Positions 15,058 to 23,285 of a DNA stretch of 36,697 nt are shown in pieces. Position numbers and translations under genes: made by a program. The stretch's first letter is position 1, and each line of letters begins with the position of its first letter. The stretch comes from Nanobdellota archaeon (GTDB taxonomy: Archaea; Nanobdellota; Nanobdellia; Parvarchaeales; Parvarchaeaceae), in the NCBI GenBank assembly GCA_021852265.1, contig JAJZNV010000017.1:1-36697 (forward strand), in the 5' to 3' direction. Under the pieces are notes generated by a model, which had not been told where the DNA came from, searched no databases, and saw only the letters and a program-made list of their open reading frames with translations.

Positions 15058-16680
15058 ATGGCTGAGACAGCTGGCGAGAACATTGTATTCATAATCCTAT
15101 TCGTAATATTCATATTCATAATCGTGTTGGTGTTTGCATACTTCCTGCTGTTTGGTTTCGGGTTTTCTAACGCATCAAGCTGCTATGTAAGTTCGCAGAT
15201 ATCGAATTTCTTCTACAATGGTCTGTGTGCAACTCAATTTTTCTGTATTGCTTCCACATTGCAAAGCTTGGAAATAAGTCCGCCATTGCTTGGCTGTTCC
15301 CCGTCTACTCAGTCATATTCTTCTGGTTCTACCACTGGTCAGGCTTTCTCCGCAGTAACGCAGAGCCTAGCAACCTGCTGGTATCAGTATGGCGGCTCTG
15401 AGGGCTTGAGCGTGCTGCCGGGCGTACCGGTTACAGGAAATCCACAAACCTACGGTAATGGCTCCGGGCTTTGCAGCGTAATAAACCTGCACTTGGGGCA
15501 AAATGCCACGTTTTATAATCTTACTAGATATTTACAGTCTGCCACGCAGACAACGAAACTAAGTTGCTTAAACCATACTGCTGCGCAATCATGCGATAAC
15601 CCCCTAAGTGCTAGTAATCCATATGGATTTTACTGTGATAATAGCTACCCGACTGAATGCCAGGCAACCAGTTTCAATTATTTTAAATGCCTAAGCGCCC
15701 CTGGAGGGTATGTTGGAGGTAGCAATCTACAGAGCATATTCCTCAACAAGAACGGAGTTAATGCCAAGACGACTGCAGCGATAAATGCAACCGCGCAGCT
15801 TTGTGACGCATCGCAAGGTTGTTTCTTCAATGCTGCATTCTCAAATAGCACTTATCCCGATGGTGCCTGTTTTAACGGTACTGATCAGGCGGCTACGCCA
15901 TCCGCATGCACACAAGTCTATACAAACTTCTGCCAGAACATAAGTGTAAGTGGCGGCAAGTTCAAAACAAATTATAACTGTACAATGAACTATGATTCCT
16001 CATTTGGGGAATTATCTCCCCCGAGCAGCTGTACGCTTACTGAACCTGTAAAAAATACTTCTACGGTAAATGTTTCTTATTTTGATTATCTGAATCCTGG
16101 AGTGGACCTGCTTTACAGCTACAAAAACAGGAGCACTGGAAGTTCCAGCTTAGTAAGCATCTACTCTAATATAAGTATAAGCAATACGCAATTGTATTTG
16201 GTGTTCTTGAACAGCTTTGCTGGAACGTCTTATCCGCCTCAATTGGTTTCCACACCAAAAGAATGCTGGCCTGCAGTATTCCTTAATAATTACCCGAATA
16301 ACGGTATAGCGGATTCATGCACCCGGGCACTGTTGACATTCGGGGCTGCGGGAATCTCTACCGCAAGCGCAAAACCGGGTTTGGTAACTTACTCGGCCGC
16401 TGCCGGCGCTGGATTCCTGTATGGCAGGTGTATAGGCAACACTGTATGTGATAAATATATCGCAACTCCAGCAGTCAACGCTTTTTCTACACTGGTTTTC
16501 ACAACATCTGGAGTAAGCAGCTGCGCACAATCACTTTATGTTGGGCTGCAAGAAACGGGGAATAGTGTCAGCAACGACTGGAAATCATTTTGGGGTTGGT
16601 TAAGCGGAAGTACATATACTCCATCAAATCTTAACTTTTTAGGTAGGAATCAATTATATTTATGTGCAGTCTCATCTTAA
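15058..16680 (+). CDS. Large Cys-rich membrane-anchored extracellular protein
   Basis: This unrecognised 540-residue protein has a strongly hydrophobic N-terminal helix (about residues 9-35). A long extracellular domain with 24 Cys and many N-x-S/T sequons follows. No catalytic motif stands out. The 3' end overlaps the next gene by 19 bp. Size and composition suggest the main exposed component of the cluster, possibly an adhesin or a stalk-associated protein. The function is not established by sequence. Confidence 0.82.
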   Translation: MAETAGENIVFIILFVIFIFIIVLVFAYFLLFGFGFSNASSCYVSSQISNFFYNGLCATQFFCIASTLQSLEISPPLLGCSPSTQSYSSGSTTGQAFSAVTQSLATCWYQYGGSEGLSVLPGVPVTGNPQTYGNGSGLCSVINLHLGQNATFYNLTRYLQSATQTTKLSCLNHTAAQSCDNPLSASNPYGFYCDNSYPTECQATSFNYFKCLSAPGGYVGGSNLQSIFLNKNGVNAKTTAAINATAQLCDASQGCFFNAAFSNSTYPDGACFNGTDQAATPSACTQVYTNFCQNISVSGGKFKTNYNCTMNYDSSFGELSPPSSCTLTEPVKNTSTVNVSYFDYLNPGVDLLYSYKNRSTGSSSLVSIYSNISISNTQLYLVFLNSFAGTSYPPQLVSTPKECWPAVFLNNYPNNGIADSCTRALLTFGAAGISTASAKPGLVTYSAAAGAGFLYGRCIGNTVCDKYIATPAVNAFSTLVFTTSGVSSCAQSLYVGLQETGNSVSNDWKSFWGWLSGSTYTPSNLNFLGRNQLYLCAVSS

Positions 16681-17204
16681 ACGACAAGAAAGGTAGTACC
16701 TCCGTAGAGAAGGTCGCGGTGATAATGCTGCTGATAATATTCCTTATAGTAGCTATACTAATCCTTATCGGCGTATTCCATTTCTCTCTTTTCGGAGTGG
16801 GTCAGGTGGTGCCTAAGCTCACAACAGAGCCGGCGATATGCAGCATCTCATATGTTAATTTTACCCCTGCCGGTGGAAAAAATGCATGCTGTTTTCAGAT
16901 AACTGCATCTTCGGGAAGCCCGGGGATATTCTATGGTGTTTACAGCAATTCAAGTACAGTAGGAAAGCTTGGAACATATAAAGTAGGAATAAATTCCTTT
17001 TTAAGGAACATTAGCATAAACTCTGCGCAAGGTGCGGGTCTTCAGTACTTCGGATTCGTCTGCAATACAAGCGGATCGAATTCCTCTACGAACGGCTATT
17101 ATTATTCTGCAGGCGGTGCTGCGCAGATTCTTGTCGGCTGCGCTAATGGATTAAGTGGCGGGAGCAGCGCCACTATAGAGCCGCTCGCAGGCAACTGCCC
17201 ATAA
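16662..17204 (+). CDS. Pilin-like protein, class III-like signal
   Basis: This 180-residue protein begins MCSLILNDKKGSTSVEKVAV. The K-K-G|STSVE pattern puts Glu at +5, and a hydrophobic helix to about residue 45 follows. The exodomain has six Cys (one vicinal CC pair) and Gly/Ser-rich beta-like sequence. ATG 16662 overlaps the 540-aa gene by 19 bp, which implies coupled expression. It ends the cluster, 1 nt from the stop of the convergent helicase gene. It may be the pilin-type subunit around which the Cys-rich proteins assemble. Confidence 0.8.
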   Translation: MCSLILNDKKGSTSVEKVAVIMLLIIFLIVAILILIGVFHFSLFGVGQVVPKLTTEPAICSISYVNFTPAGGKNACCFQITASSGSPGIFYGVYSNSSTVGKLGTYKVGINSFLRNISINSAQGAGLQYFGFVCNTSGSNSSTNGYYYSAGGAAQILVGCANGLSGGSSATIEPLAGNCP

Positions 17205-17205
17205 A

Positions 17206-18735
17206 TCAGACGAAGGGGTTTAAAGTACCGTCATTTTTTAAGAGTTGTGGATTTTCTTTTATCTTTTTTATCAGCTTCTTCATCCTGCTTTCTTTCCGCT
17301 TTGATACCCAATAGTATCCTTCGTCGTTAGTCCCTTCCGTTATCAGAATAAATATCTTGCCGGCGTTAAACCTTCCGACTCTTCCTCTGCGCTGAATCGC
17401 CCTTATGCCGCTGGGGATAGTTTCATAGAATATTGCCAAATCTGCACCTTTTATTGATATACCTTCCTCACTGACGCTGGTAGATATCAGGACATTGTAG
17501 ACGCCAGATTCAAAGTCTTTTATTATCTCCACCTGCTTTTTCTGGGATAGTCCCCCCTTTCCCTGACCTATAAACCGTATCGGCCTTATTCCTGCGAGGT
17601 CTTTCAAATTCTTGAATATCGAGTCTACGGTGTCGCGATACTGTGTAAATATTATTGCCTTTTGCTCGGAATCAAATGACTCTATAAGTATCTTCTTGAT
17701 TTCCGGGATTTTTGGATGTTCTATTCCCTTCTCCAATAATTTGCCAGTCGTTTCATAAAACCAATTGAAGTCCTGTGAAGAAGAAAGCTCCTTGTCTGCT
17801 TTTGATTTCCCTTCTTTTATTATCTTTTCCAGAAAATTATAGAATGCTTCTACGCTCTGCGTTGAAATAAGATTAAGGGCATGATAAAGTTTAAGCAGTT
17901 TAGCGGTAATGATTATCCCTCTTATCGTGTAAAAATTACGCTGACCGGTAAACATTCTCTTCTGCAGGCTCTTCTGGAGCATGAGGATTGTTACCCTAGT
18001 TATTCTATTTATCGGAGTATTCTTTAATAGACCAACGTTTTGTAGCGCCGCAACCTGTTCCTGTATGAAAAATCGTAACTTATTGACTATTTCGGTTAGT
18101 TCCTCTGGCAGCTTCAGCCGTACCTCTTCTATCGTCTTGGCTTTCACATATGGAGCTACGTCTGGGTCATCTTCCCCCCTTATCTCTACGTTTGTTATGT
18201 TTAGATTCCTGCATATGAGATTTATCTTTTCCTGATCCGAAGCCGGGGAAGCGGTAAGACCGAGTATCAGAGGATACGCGGACCTAGCCATAAACTCATT
18301 TGCGATTGCAACATAAGCGTAATTCCCGACGGTATGGTGTGCTTCATCCACTATGAGAAGACTAAAATCGGAAAAATTTATCGTGCCGTCGGCTATATCG
18401 TTCTCTATAGTCTGAGGGGTGGCGAACACTAGCTGCGAAGTTTCATAAACGTTCTTCCTATCGTTTTTTGACACCTCTCCGCTGACGATGCCAAGATCCA
18501 GCGTCATCAGCCCCTGAAAAGTCTTGAAATGTTGGTTTACCAGTGGCTTAGTTGGAGCTAGAAAAAGTGCTTTTGAATCAGGATGCTTTCTAAGCCTATA
18601 ATCAACTAGCATTACGCTTATTATGGTTTTCCCAAGCCCCGTTGGGAGCACTACCAGTGTATTGGAATCCTTCGCACTGTTCACGATATTCTTTTGGTAC
18701 TCCCGCTCCTCAATTTTTTCTCCCTTAAGAAACAT
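17206..18735 (-). CDS. Hef-like superfamily 2 helicase without nuclease domain
   Basis: The 509 residues match the helicase part of the archaeal Hef/FANCM/Mph1 family. Walker A is PTGLGKT (31-37) and DEAH is at 130-133. TASP follows, with a helical insertion between the two RecA lobes typical of Hef. Motif VI is AIQRRGRVGR. Hef remodels stalled replication forks. Full Hef carries a C-terminal XPF-type nuclease plus HhH domain, and none is present: the protein ends soon after motif VI. Its ATG overlaps the GINS TGA by one base (TGATG), so both are made from one transcript. The stand-alone helicase may work with a separate XPF-like nuclease elsewhere. Confidence 0.9.
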   Translation of the reverse strand: MFLKGEKIEEREYQKNIVNSAKDSNTLVVLPTGLGKTIISVMLVDYRLRKHPDSKALFLAPTKPLVNQHFKTFQGLMTLDLGIVSGEVSKNDRKNVYETSQLVFATPQTIENDIADGTINFSDFSLLIVDEAHHTVGNYAYVAIANEFMARSAYPLILGLTASPASDQEKINLICRNLNITNVEIRGEDDPDVAPYVKAKTIEEVRLKLPEELTEIVNKLRFFIQEQVAALQNVGLLKNTPINRITRVTILMLQKSLQKRMFTGQRNFYTIRGIIITAKLLKLYHALNLISTQSVEAFYNFLEKIIKEGKSKADKELSSSQDFNWFYETTGKLLEKGIEHPKIPEIKKILIESFDSEQKAIIFTQYRDTVDSIFKNLKDLAGIRPIRFIGQGKGGLSQKKQVEIIKDFESGVYNVLISTSVSEEGISIKGADLAIFYETIPSGIRAIQRRGRVGRFNAGKIFILITEGTNDEGYYWVSKRKESRMKKLIKKIKENPQLLKNDGTLNPFV

Positions 18736-19304
18736 CAGACACCAACTGCTTTTCCGCTTTTTATGAGAATCTCTGCTACGTCCTTGTCTATCTCTATTAC
18801 ATTTGGAAATCCGAAAGGACCATAAGATTTATTATTTCTCCAGACGAACCGTGGAACATCTGCTATTATCTTTATTACTTTCTTGTCTGTTCCTTCGTCC
18901 GCTTCTATTTTCTGCAGCTCTTTCGGCGGCACATCCCTTATATCGCGTATTATACGTAATTTATTTTCATTGACTAGTTTTGATATATTATCGAACATGA
19001 CCATCTCTTCGGAGGTCATATTCACTTTTGCTTGTTCCGGACGAGTACCCTGTATCGCCATGTTGGCAATTTTATTCATTCGCATTGTCAGTATCTGATC
19101 TAGGGCGTTTAGCGCATTTTTAATCTGGAGTGCAATCTCTTCTGCTCTGCTGCCATCATCCATTTTCTTCGCTTCTTCAAGAGATTTCTTGTTTATTGCT
19201 ATGTAATCCTTCATCTCATCTAGATTTTCATTGGTAAGCTTAGAAAGAGTCCTTTCTTCTTCTTCCTGTCGTTTTATGCGTATGAACTCGCTGTATGTTA
19301 TCAT
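18735..19304 (-). CDS. gins51: Archaeal GINS subunit (Gins51/Gins15 type)
   Basis: This 189-residue protein has a helical N-terminal domain and a C-terminal small beta domain reading ADVPRFVWRNNKSYGPFG and ending AEILIKSGKAVGV. This A-then-B order is that of archaeal Gins51 (Gins15). GINS joins MCM and the GAN/RecJ-like protein in the replicative helicase complex. A box gacttatattc about 25 nt upstream suggests its own leaderless promoter, separate from the mini prepilin array just upstream. It is coupled to the Hef-like helicase downstream. Confidence 0.88.
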   Translation of the reverse strand: MITYSEFIRIKRQEEEERTLSKLTNENLDEMKDYIAINKKSLEEAKKMDDGSRAEEIALQIKNALNALDQILTMRMNKIANMAIQGTRPEQAKVNMTSEEMVMFDNISKLVNENKLRIIRDIRDVPPKELQKIEADEGTDKKVIKIIADVPRFVWRNNKSYGPFGFPNVIEIDKDVAEILIKSGKAVGV

Positions 19305-19348
19305 ATTTTATACTTAATCTGTACAGAATATAAGTCTGCTCTTTGACT

Positions 19349-19531
19349 TTATCCTCCAAATCCGTGCATTATCCCCGAAACGAATCCGCCGAAGAAATTG
19401 CTCAACCCATTTATTATAGTTCCCGGACCGATAAATAGAATATAGATCACTACCAGAATTATACCCAATACTGCCGCTATTATATAATAAAGCGTAGCTT
19501 CTGTTATCCCTTTCCTGTTTAATCTTAACAT
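19349..19531 (-). CDS. Mini prepilin-like protein (60 aa)
   Basis: The start MLRLNRKGITEATLYYIIAA carries R-K-G with Glu at +3, then a hydrophobic helix and a Gly/Phe-rich tail of about 25 residues (FFGGFVSGIMHGFGG). It is the last of four tandem miniproteins and starts 6 nt after the 49-aa gene ends. An alternative view is a small single-pass membrane subunit unrelated to pilins. The repeated K-G-x-x-(D/E) pattern in the neighbours favours the prepilin-like reading. Confidence 0.75.
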   Translation of the reverse strand: MLRLNRKGITEATLYYIIAAVLGIILVVIYILFIGPGTIINGLSNFFGGFVSGIMHGFGG

Positions 19532-19537
19532 CGAAAA

Positions 19538-19687
19538 TCACCCGAATGGACTTGGTATTACGGGCAGTAAATGCGACAATGATGACGGCGAGAAAAGTAT
19601 CAGGTAAAATATCACAATAACAACCCCTATTACCAATATTATTATAAGAAGCAAAATGTAATCTGTCACGCCCTTTCTGTTCATCAT
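19538..19687 (-). CDS. Mini prepilin-like protein (49 aa)
   Basis: The protein starts MMNRKGVTDYILLLIIILVI. R-K-G is followed by Asp at +3, one hydrophobic helix, and a short Ser/Pro-rich end. The first ATG overlaps the TGA of the preceding 57-aa gene (ATGATG), so the genes are translationally coupled; the second ATG at 19684 is a possible alternative start. It is too short for standard gene-length cut-offs and would be missed by many annotations. Confidence 0.72.
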   Translation of the reverse strand: MMNRKGVTDYILLLIIILVIGVVIVIFYLILFSPSSLSHLLPVIPSPFG

Positions 19688-19857
19688 TGTAGCTTACCTC
19701 CGTTTATTGAAGTCCCAGAACTAAAAAAGGCTTCTATAAAACTTGAGAATTTAAATGGAGTAAAAAACTGCAAAAAGATTATTATTATCACGATCACGAT
19801 AACCAGCAGAATTATGTACAGCAGGATACTGCCTTCTATTGAAGCACGTTTATCCAT
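19684..19857 (-). CDS. Mini prepilin-like protein (57 aa)
   Basis: The start MDKRASIEGSILLYIILLVI gives a basic K-R-A with Glu at +3, then a 20-residue hydrophobic helix. A 27-residue Phe/Ser-rich tail follows. It overlaps the upstream 57-aa gene by 8 bp and the downstream 49-aa gene by 4 bp. Here Ala replaces Gly at the predicted cleavage site, as tolerated in archaeal prepilins. Function is unknown. Confidence 0.72.
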   Translation of the reverse strand: MDKRASIEGSILLYIILLVIVIVIIIIFLQFFTPFKFSSFIEAFFSSGTSINGGKLQ

Positions 19858-20023
19858 TTCCGAACAACCAGCTGAATGAAATCGCCTTGAATATTGCGTT
19901 TCCTAGAGTGCTGCCTCCGCTCTGAAAGTAAAGTGCTATCACCACGCCTATCAATAAAACTATTATCGCTATCACTATCGCAATTATCTCAGTTATAGGC
20001 ATCTCACCTTTTTTGTTTACCAT
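19850..20023 (-). CDS. Mini prepilin-like protein (57 aa)
   Basis: The start MVNKKGEMPITEIIAIVIAI gives K-K-G, then acidic residues at +1 and +6, then a hydrophobic helix to about residue 32. A Gly/Ser-containing tail of about 25 residues ends FSWLFGNG. It begins 7 nt after the stop of the 581-residue gene and overlaps the next miniprotein gene by 8 bp. It is the first of the four-gene array. Confidence 0.72.
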   Translation of the reverse strand: MVNKKGEMPITEIIAIVIAIIVLLIGVVIALYFQSGGSTLGNAIFKAISFSWLFGNG

Positions 20024-20030
20024 TTTTCCA

Positions 20031-21776
20031 CTAAAATAACGGATTGTGCAGAGGGTCTACGCTATTCAAAAGGCCTTTCATTTTCTTGAATCCTTCATAC
20101 ACCGCAAGCGCATCATTTCCCCCGATTAAAAGGCCTACTGCAACCGCATCATTTAATCTGCTCTTCCCAAACAGTCGGTGGTTCAGTTCTATTTCGTAAT
20201 TCGTCGGATTGAATTCTGATTTTGATCCGGCACCAACAAATGACAGTGCCTTGTTTATCCCGAAAAGGTCATCCTTAAACGATTGATATATATCCATAAT
20301 CGCGTAGTTCGATTCGCTCTTCTTCTGCTCATGTTTATCTCTTTTTTCCGCCTCCTTTATGTATTTATCCAGATCGTTTTTTATCACTGTCAAAGACGAA
20401 ACCGAAACCTGATCGACGCCATCAAACACTGTCTTGTTTATGTAGGCCTCATTAGCTTTCTTGAACAGATACCATTCGTCTGGTGTAAAACAGTATGGGA
20501 CTATTTTTACACTGAGCGAGCCGGTATAGTTTGGTCTTGAGACATCTTGTGGCCTTTCTTGCGGTGTTTCTTTTGGAAAAAACTGTTTCTCAACGAAAGC
20601 GAACTTCGTTTCGATTGCGGTTACTACTTTAGGACCGAATCTTCTCATCTGTTTATTCATAAAGGACCTGCTCTCCTCTCTCGGCCCCTGTGTAATCATT
20701 GGTCCGGCGGGAGATTTAAGGGAAACTGATGCCGGCAGCGCGATGCCTCTCTTTCCGAACACCTTTTGATATTCCACTTCGTAATTCCCACGGAAAACGT
20801 TCTTTGCAGATATAGACTCCACGGCAAAACTGGCCATCTCGAAGATATCCGGTTTCCTTGCAGATTTTGTATAATCGGATGCATTTTTTATACCCTTCAT
20901 GTTTATCCTCTTTAGTATCATCAAAGATTCTGCTGCCCAGTCGGAATACATTTTATACGATGCAAACTGGCTCCTAAGATGTTGAAGAAGCATCTCCCGT
21001 CTATTTCGCAGATCGTCTTCACTAATTTTTTTCCACTGTTCATATTCTAGATATCTATTTTTTATTATCGACTTGTATTGCTCATTCCGTTGCAGAGCCT
21101 CGGCTTCCTTTAAGCTTTTTATCTGGTAGAATACTGATACAAGATCCACATAACCAGCACCGCCCTTTCCTTGCCCATAGCTTCCAGAAAGCGAAACCAT
21201 GCTTGCTGGGCCTTTCCTAGCGTCTACAGTATCTACAAATATTCGTTTTATCGCTTGTTCAGCCGCAGAGCTTTTTTCTGGTTCCTTTGATTTTACAAGG
21301 TCAAAAAAAGTCAAGTTCCTATCAAGTTCCTTTAACTCATGCGTAATTGTTATTACAGAACGCAGAACATTATTGACGCCGCCGAGCAGTTGCATTGTCC
21401 GATCCTCAAGTGACCTGCGTCTTTCGAATGCCATCGTCATCAATGTTGAAAGGGCAGAGGGGTCCACGGATTCCGCAGTTTTTAGTTTCTCAGAATAGCC
21501 TAAATTGGAAAGAAATACGTTCAGCGTCGCATACTCTTTTTGAAAAGAGTAGGCATTGTCTATATCTAGACTAATAGAATAGCCTTCACTGGTCCCGAGA
21601 AGACCTATCTCTGGAAACTCCTGTTCCGTGGCAAGCCTTAATTCTGATAGCTCTTTATAACTGCGAGTGTTTAGGCCTGAAGCCCTAAGCTTGAGTTCTT
21701 TTATCCAGTCGGCTAGTTTTCCAGCATTCAAGCCGGCTATTATTTTTTCGTATCTAGCCACGTCTTGTACGTTCAT
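20031..21776 (-). CDS. Unknown 581-aa soluble protein heading a mini prepilin operon
   Basis: I do not recognise this protein. It has no signal peptide or TM segment, is rich in charged residues and is predicted largely helical. A coiled-coil-like stretch covers about residues 220-280 (KSIIKNRYLEYEQWKKISED region). A Gly-rich patch SGSYGQGKGGAGY near 195-207 interrupts it. A short acidic/basic linker lies at about 490-510. There is no Walker A motif, so it is not an obvious assembly ATPase. It is the first gene of an operon with four tandem prepilin-like miniproteins, which suggests a cytoplasmic scaffold or motor-associated partner for them. That role is inferred from context only. Confidence 0.8.
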   Translation of the reverse strand: MNVQDVARYEKIIAGLNAGKLADWIKELKLRASGLNTRSYKELSELRLATEQEFPEIGLLGTSEGYSISLDIDNAYSFQKEYATLNVFLSNLGYSEKLKTAESVDPSALSTLMTMAFERRRSLEDRTMQLLGGVNNVLRSVITITHELKELDRNLTFFDLVKSKEPEKSSAAEQAIKRIFVDTVDARKGPASMVSLSGSYGQGKGGAGYVDLVSVFYQIKSLKEAEALQRNEQYKSIIKNRYLEYEQWKKISEDDLRNRREMLLQHLRSQFASYKMYSDWAAESLMILKRINMKGIKNASDYTKSARKPDIFEMASFAVESISAKNVFRGNYEVEYQKVFGKRGIALPASVSLKSPAGPMITQGPREESRSFMNKQMRRFGPKVVTAIETKFAFVEKQFFPKETPQERPQDVSRPNYTGSLSVKIVPYCFTPDEWYLFKKANEAYINKTVFDGVDQVSVSSLTVIKNDLDKYIKEAEKRDKHEQKKSESNYAIMDIYQSFKDDLFGINKALSFVGAGSKSEFNPTNYEIELNHRLFGKSRLNDAVAVGLLIGGNDALAVYEGFKKMKGLLNSVDPLHNPLF

Positions 21777-21940
21777 ATATCTAATTTGTCGGACAAGATA
21801 TATAAATTCGAGGATATTTACGTTGCCGTGGAACCGGCTGCGACGGACGGCTGAATTGGATCAATATCTTTTTATGTTATGCAAACGTTTATAAGTGGTG
21901 CAAATCTAACAGTACTATAAGTAAGTTTTGGAGGTAATCT
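21777..21940. promoter_or_regulatory. Divergent promoter region
   Basis: This 164-nt region separates the 581-aa gene (minus) from the nucleotidyltransferase gene (plus). The minus box, cgaatttatata on that strand (about 21799-21810), is about 27 nt before ATG 21776 and predicts a leaderless start. The plus box cgtttataagt (about 21884-21894) lies about 52 nt before ATG 21941, leaving a leader of about 25 nt that contains a Shine-Dalgarno. Confidence 0.5.
21930..21935 (+). promoter_or_regulatory. Strong Shine-Dalgarno GGAGGT
   Basis: ggaggt ends 5 nt before ATG 21941. Most first genes here look leaderless, so this perfect anti-16S match marks an unusual leadered transcript and fixes the start. 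Confidence 0.75.
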
Positions 21941-23026
21941 ATGCATCAAACTGAAAATGTGAATCCGGTAGAAGCTGCACTCAATAAGCTCTTCTCGACG
22001 ATAGACGCTTTATCAACGAAGATAGACGAATTAAATGAAAGAGTTGATTATATGGGCTCATTCGTCGGTCTTGAAATCGGGGAAGATGGAAAAACGGAGC
22101 ACGTTGAGCCTCCTGGACAGTTGGCAGGACTATCTTTTGATGTCTTAAATAAGCTTTTGCCAGCAAAGGATGCAAACAGCGTCAGATCTTATTTTCTCAG
22201 GGTATTAAGCCTCTTTAGAAAGTATATAAAATCGGTCGTAGTGTTCGGTAGTTCAAAGACAAAGACTGGCATCACCAGCACTTCTGATATAGATGTAGCA
22301 TTTATAGTGGATGACACAGATATACAAAAATTCACACTTGAACAGCTTAAGGAAAGACTTTTCAGCAAAATGGCAGAGATAGCCAGAGATTTCTCGGACA
22401 AAATACACGCACAGGCTTATCCATTGTCAGAATTTTGGGCGTCAATAATAAAGCCTAATCCGGTAATACTAACATTGCTTAGAGACGGTGTTGCAGTCTA
22501 TGACACGGGATACTTTGTTCCGATACAGATGCTTTATAAAACCGGTAACATAATCCCTACGAGGGAATCAATAGACAGCAACATAGAGAATGCAGAGGGG
22601 CTGCTTATGCTCGCGGAGAATGTTCTCTCAACGAAGTTGACGCTTGACTTATATAACTCAATAGTTGCAGCCGGACAGGCTCTTCTAATGGAGTATGGAT
22701 ACCTCCCACCTGTCCCTAAAGAAGTAGCGAAGGATCTTATGGCAGTAGCGGTTGAAAAGGAAAGAGTATTAACAAAAGAGGATGTAGAAAAAGTCGATGA
22801 AATCGTAAAATGGTTCAAGAAGATAGACCACGGTGAATTAAAAAGTGTTACCGGCGAGGAATACGCAAAGAAGCAGAAGATGACAAAGGAAGTGGTCGAC
22901 AAGATATTTGATATTTTGGAGAGATTACGTGAGAAGAAAGGGCTACCAAAGCCGGCAATAGATAAAGACTTGTTGAAATCGCCAGGTGGCAGTACTGACG
23001 ATAAATACATGAAACCTGCACAATAA
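21941..23026 (+). CDS. Nucleotidyltransferase with HEPN-like C-terminal helices
   Basis: This 361-residue protein opens with a coiled-coil (about residues 5-38). A Pol-beta-type nucleotidyltransferase domain follows at about 85-190, with the catalytic pattern VVFGSSKTKTGITSTSDIDV (GS...DxD). From about residue 200 an alpha-helical region (ENAEGLLMLAENVL, LYNSIVAAGQALLMEYGY) resembles a HEPN/substrate-binding bundle, though the RNase R-x4-6-H motif is not obvious. MNT-HEPN pairs often form toxin-antitoxin systems, but a long one-chain form next to a ribosomal gene fits a housekeeping role better. The L35Ae gene follows after 4 nt. Confidence 0.8.
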   Translation: MHQTENVNPVEAALNKLFSTIDALSTKIDELNERVDYMGSFVGLEIGEDGKTEHVEPPGQLAGLSFDVLNKLLPAKDANSVRSYFLRVLSLFRKYIKSVVVFGSSKTKTGITSTSDIDVAFIVDDTDIQKFTLEQLKERLFSKMAEIARDFSDKIHAQAYPLSEFWASIIKPNPVILTLLRDGVAVYDTGYFVPIQMLYKTGNIIPTRESIDSNIENAEGLLMLAENVLSTKLTLDLYNSIVAAGQALLMEYGYLPPVPKEVAKDLMAVAVEKERVLTKEDVEKVDEIVKWFKKIDHGELKSVTGEEYAKKQKMTKEVVDKIFDILERLREKKGLPKPAIDKDLLKSPGGSTDDKYMKPAQ

Positions 23027-23030
23027 AACT

Positions 23031-23285
23031 ATGGTAATCAAAATTGTTTCTTTTAAACGAGGAAGAAAGACTCAGAACCTTCGTCAAGCAGTTCTCAAGA
23101 TAGAGAAGGTTAGCACAAAGGAAGAAGCTAAAAAATACATCGGTAAGAAAGTAGAGGTATCCTTCTCTAAAAACTCCATAAGGGGTGTCGTTACCAAGAC
23201 GCATGGTGACAACGGACGTGTGGTTGTAAGATTCAGAAGAGGTTTACCAGGTCAGGCGCTAACTAAAGAAGTAAAGTCACTGTAA
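23031..23285 (+). CDS. rpl35ae: Ribosomal protein L35Ae
   Basis: This 84-residue protein has the L35Ae pattern: an opening SFKRGRKTQNLRQAVLKIE strand pair, then YIGKKVEVSF, and the diagnostic end HGDNGRVVVRFRRGLPGQAL. It is a large-subunit protein of archaea and eukaryotes. It is cotranscribed with the nucleotidyltransferase. Its last 9 bp overlap the 3' end of the convergent trm1 gene. Confidence 0.93.
   Translation: MVIKIVSFKRGRKTQNLRQAVLKIEKVSTKEEAKKYIGKKVEVSFSKNSIRGVVTKTHGDNGRVVVRFRRGLPGQALTKEVKSL

Noticed and set aside
22534-23010. 158-residue reverse frame inside the nucleotidyltransferase gene
   Set aside because: It mirrors codon structure of the real gene, lacks a promoter and has no recognisable motif.
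21941-23026. Toxin-antitoxin system
   Set aside because: Only one chain is present, no partner gene, no clear HEPN RNase motif, and the gene is linked to a ribosomal protein.
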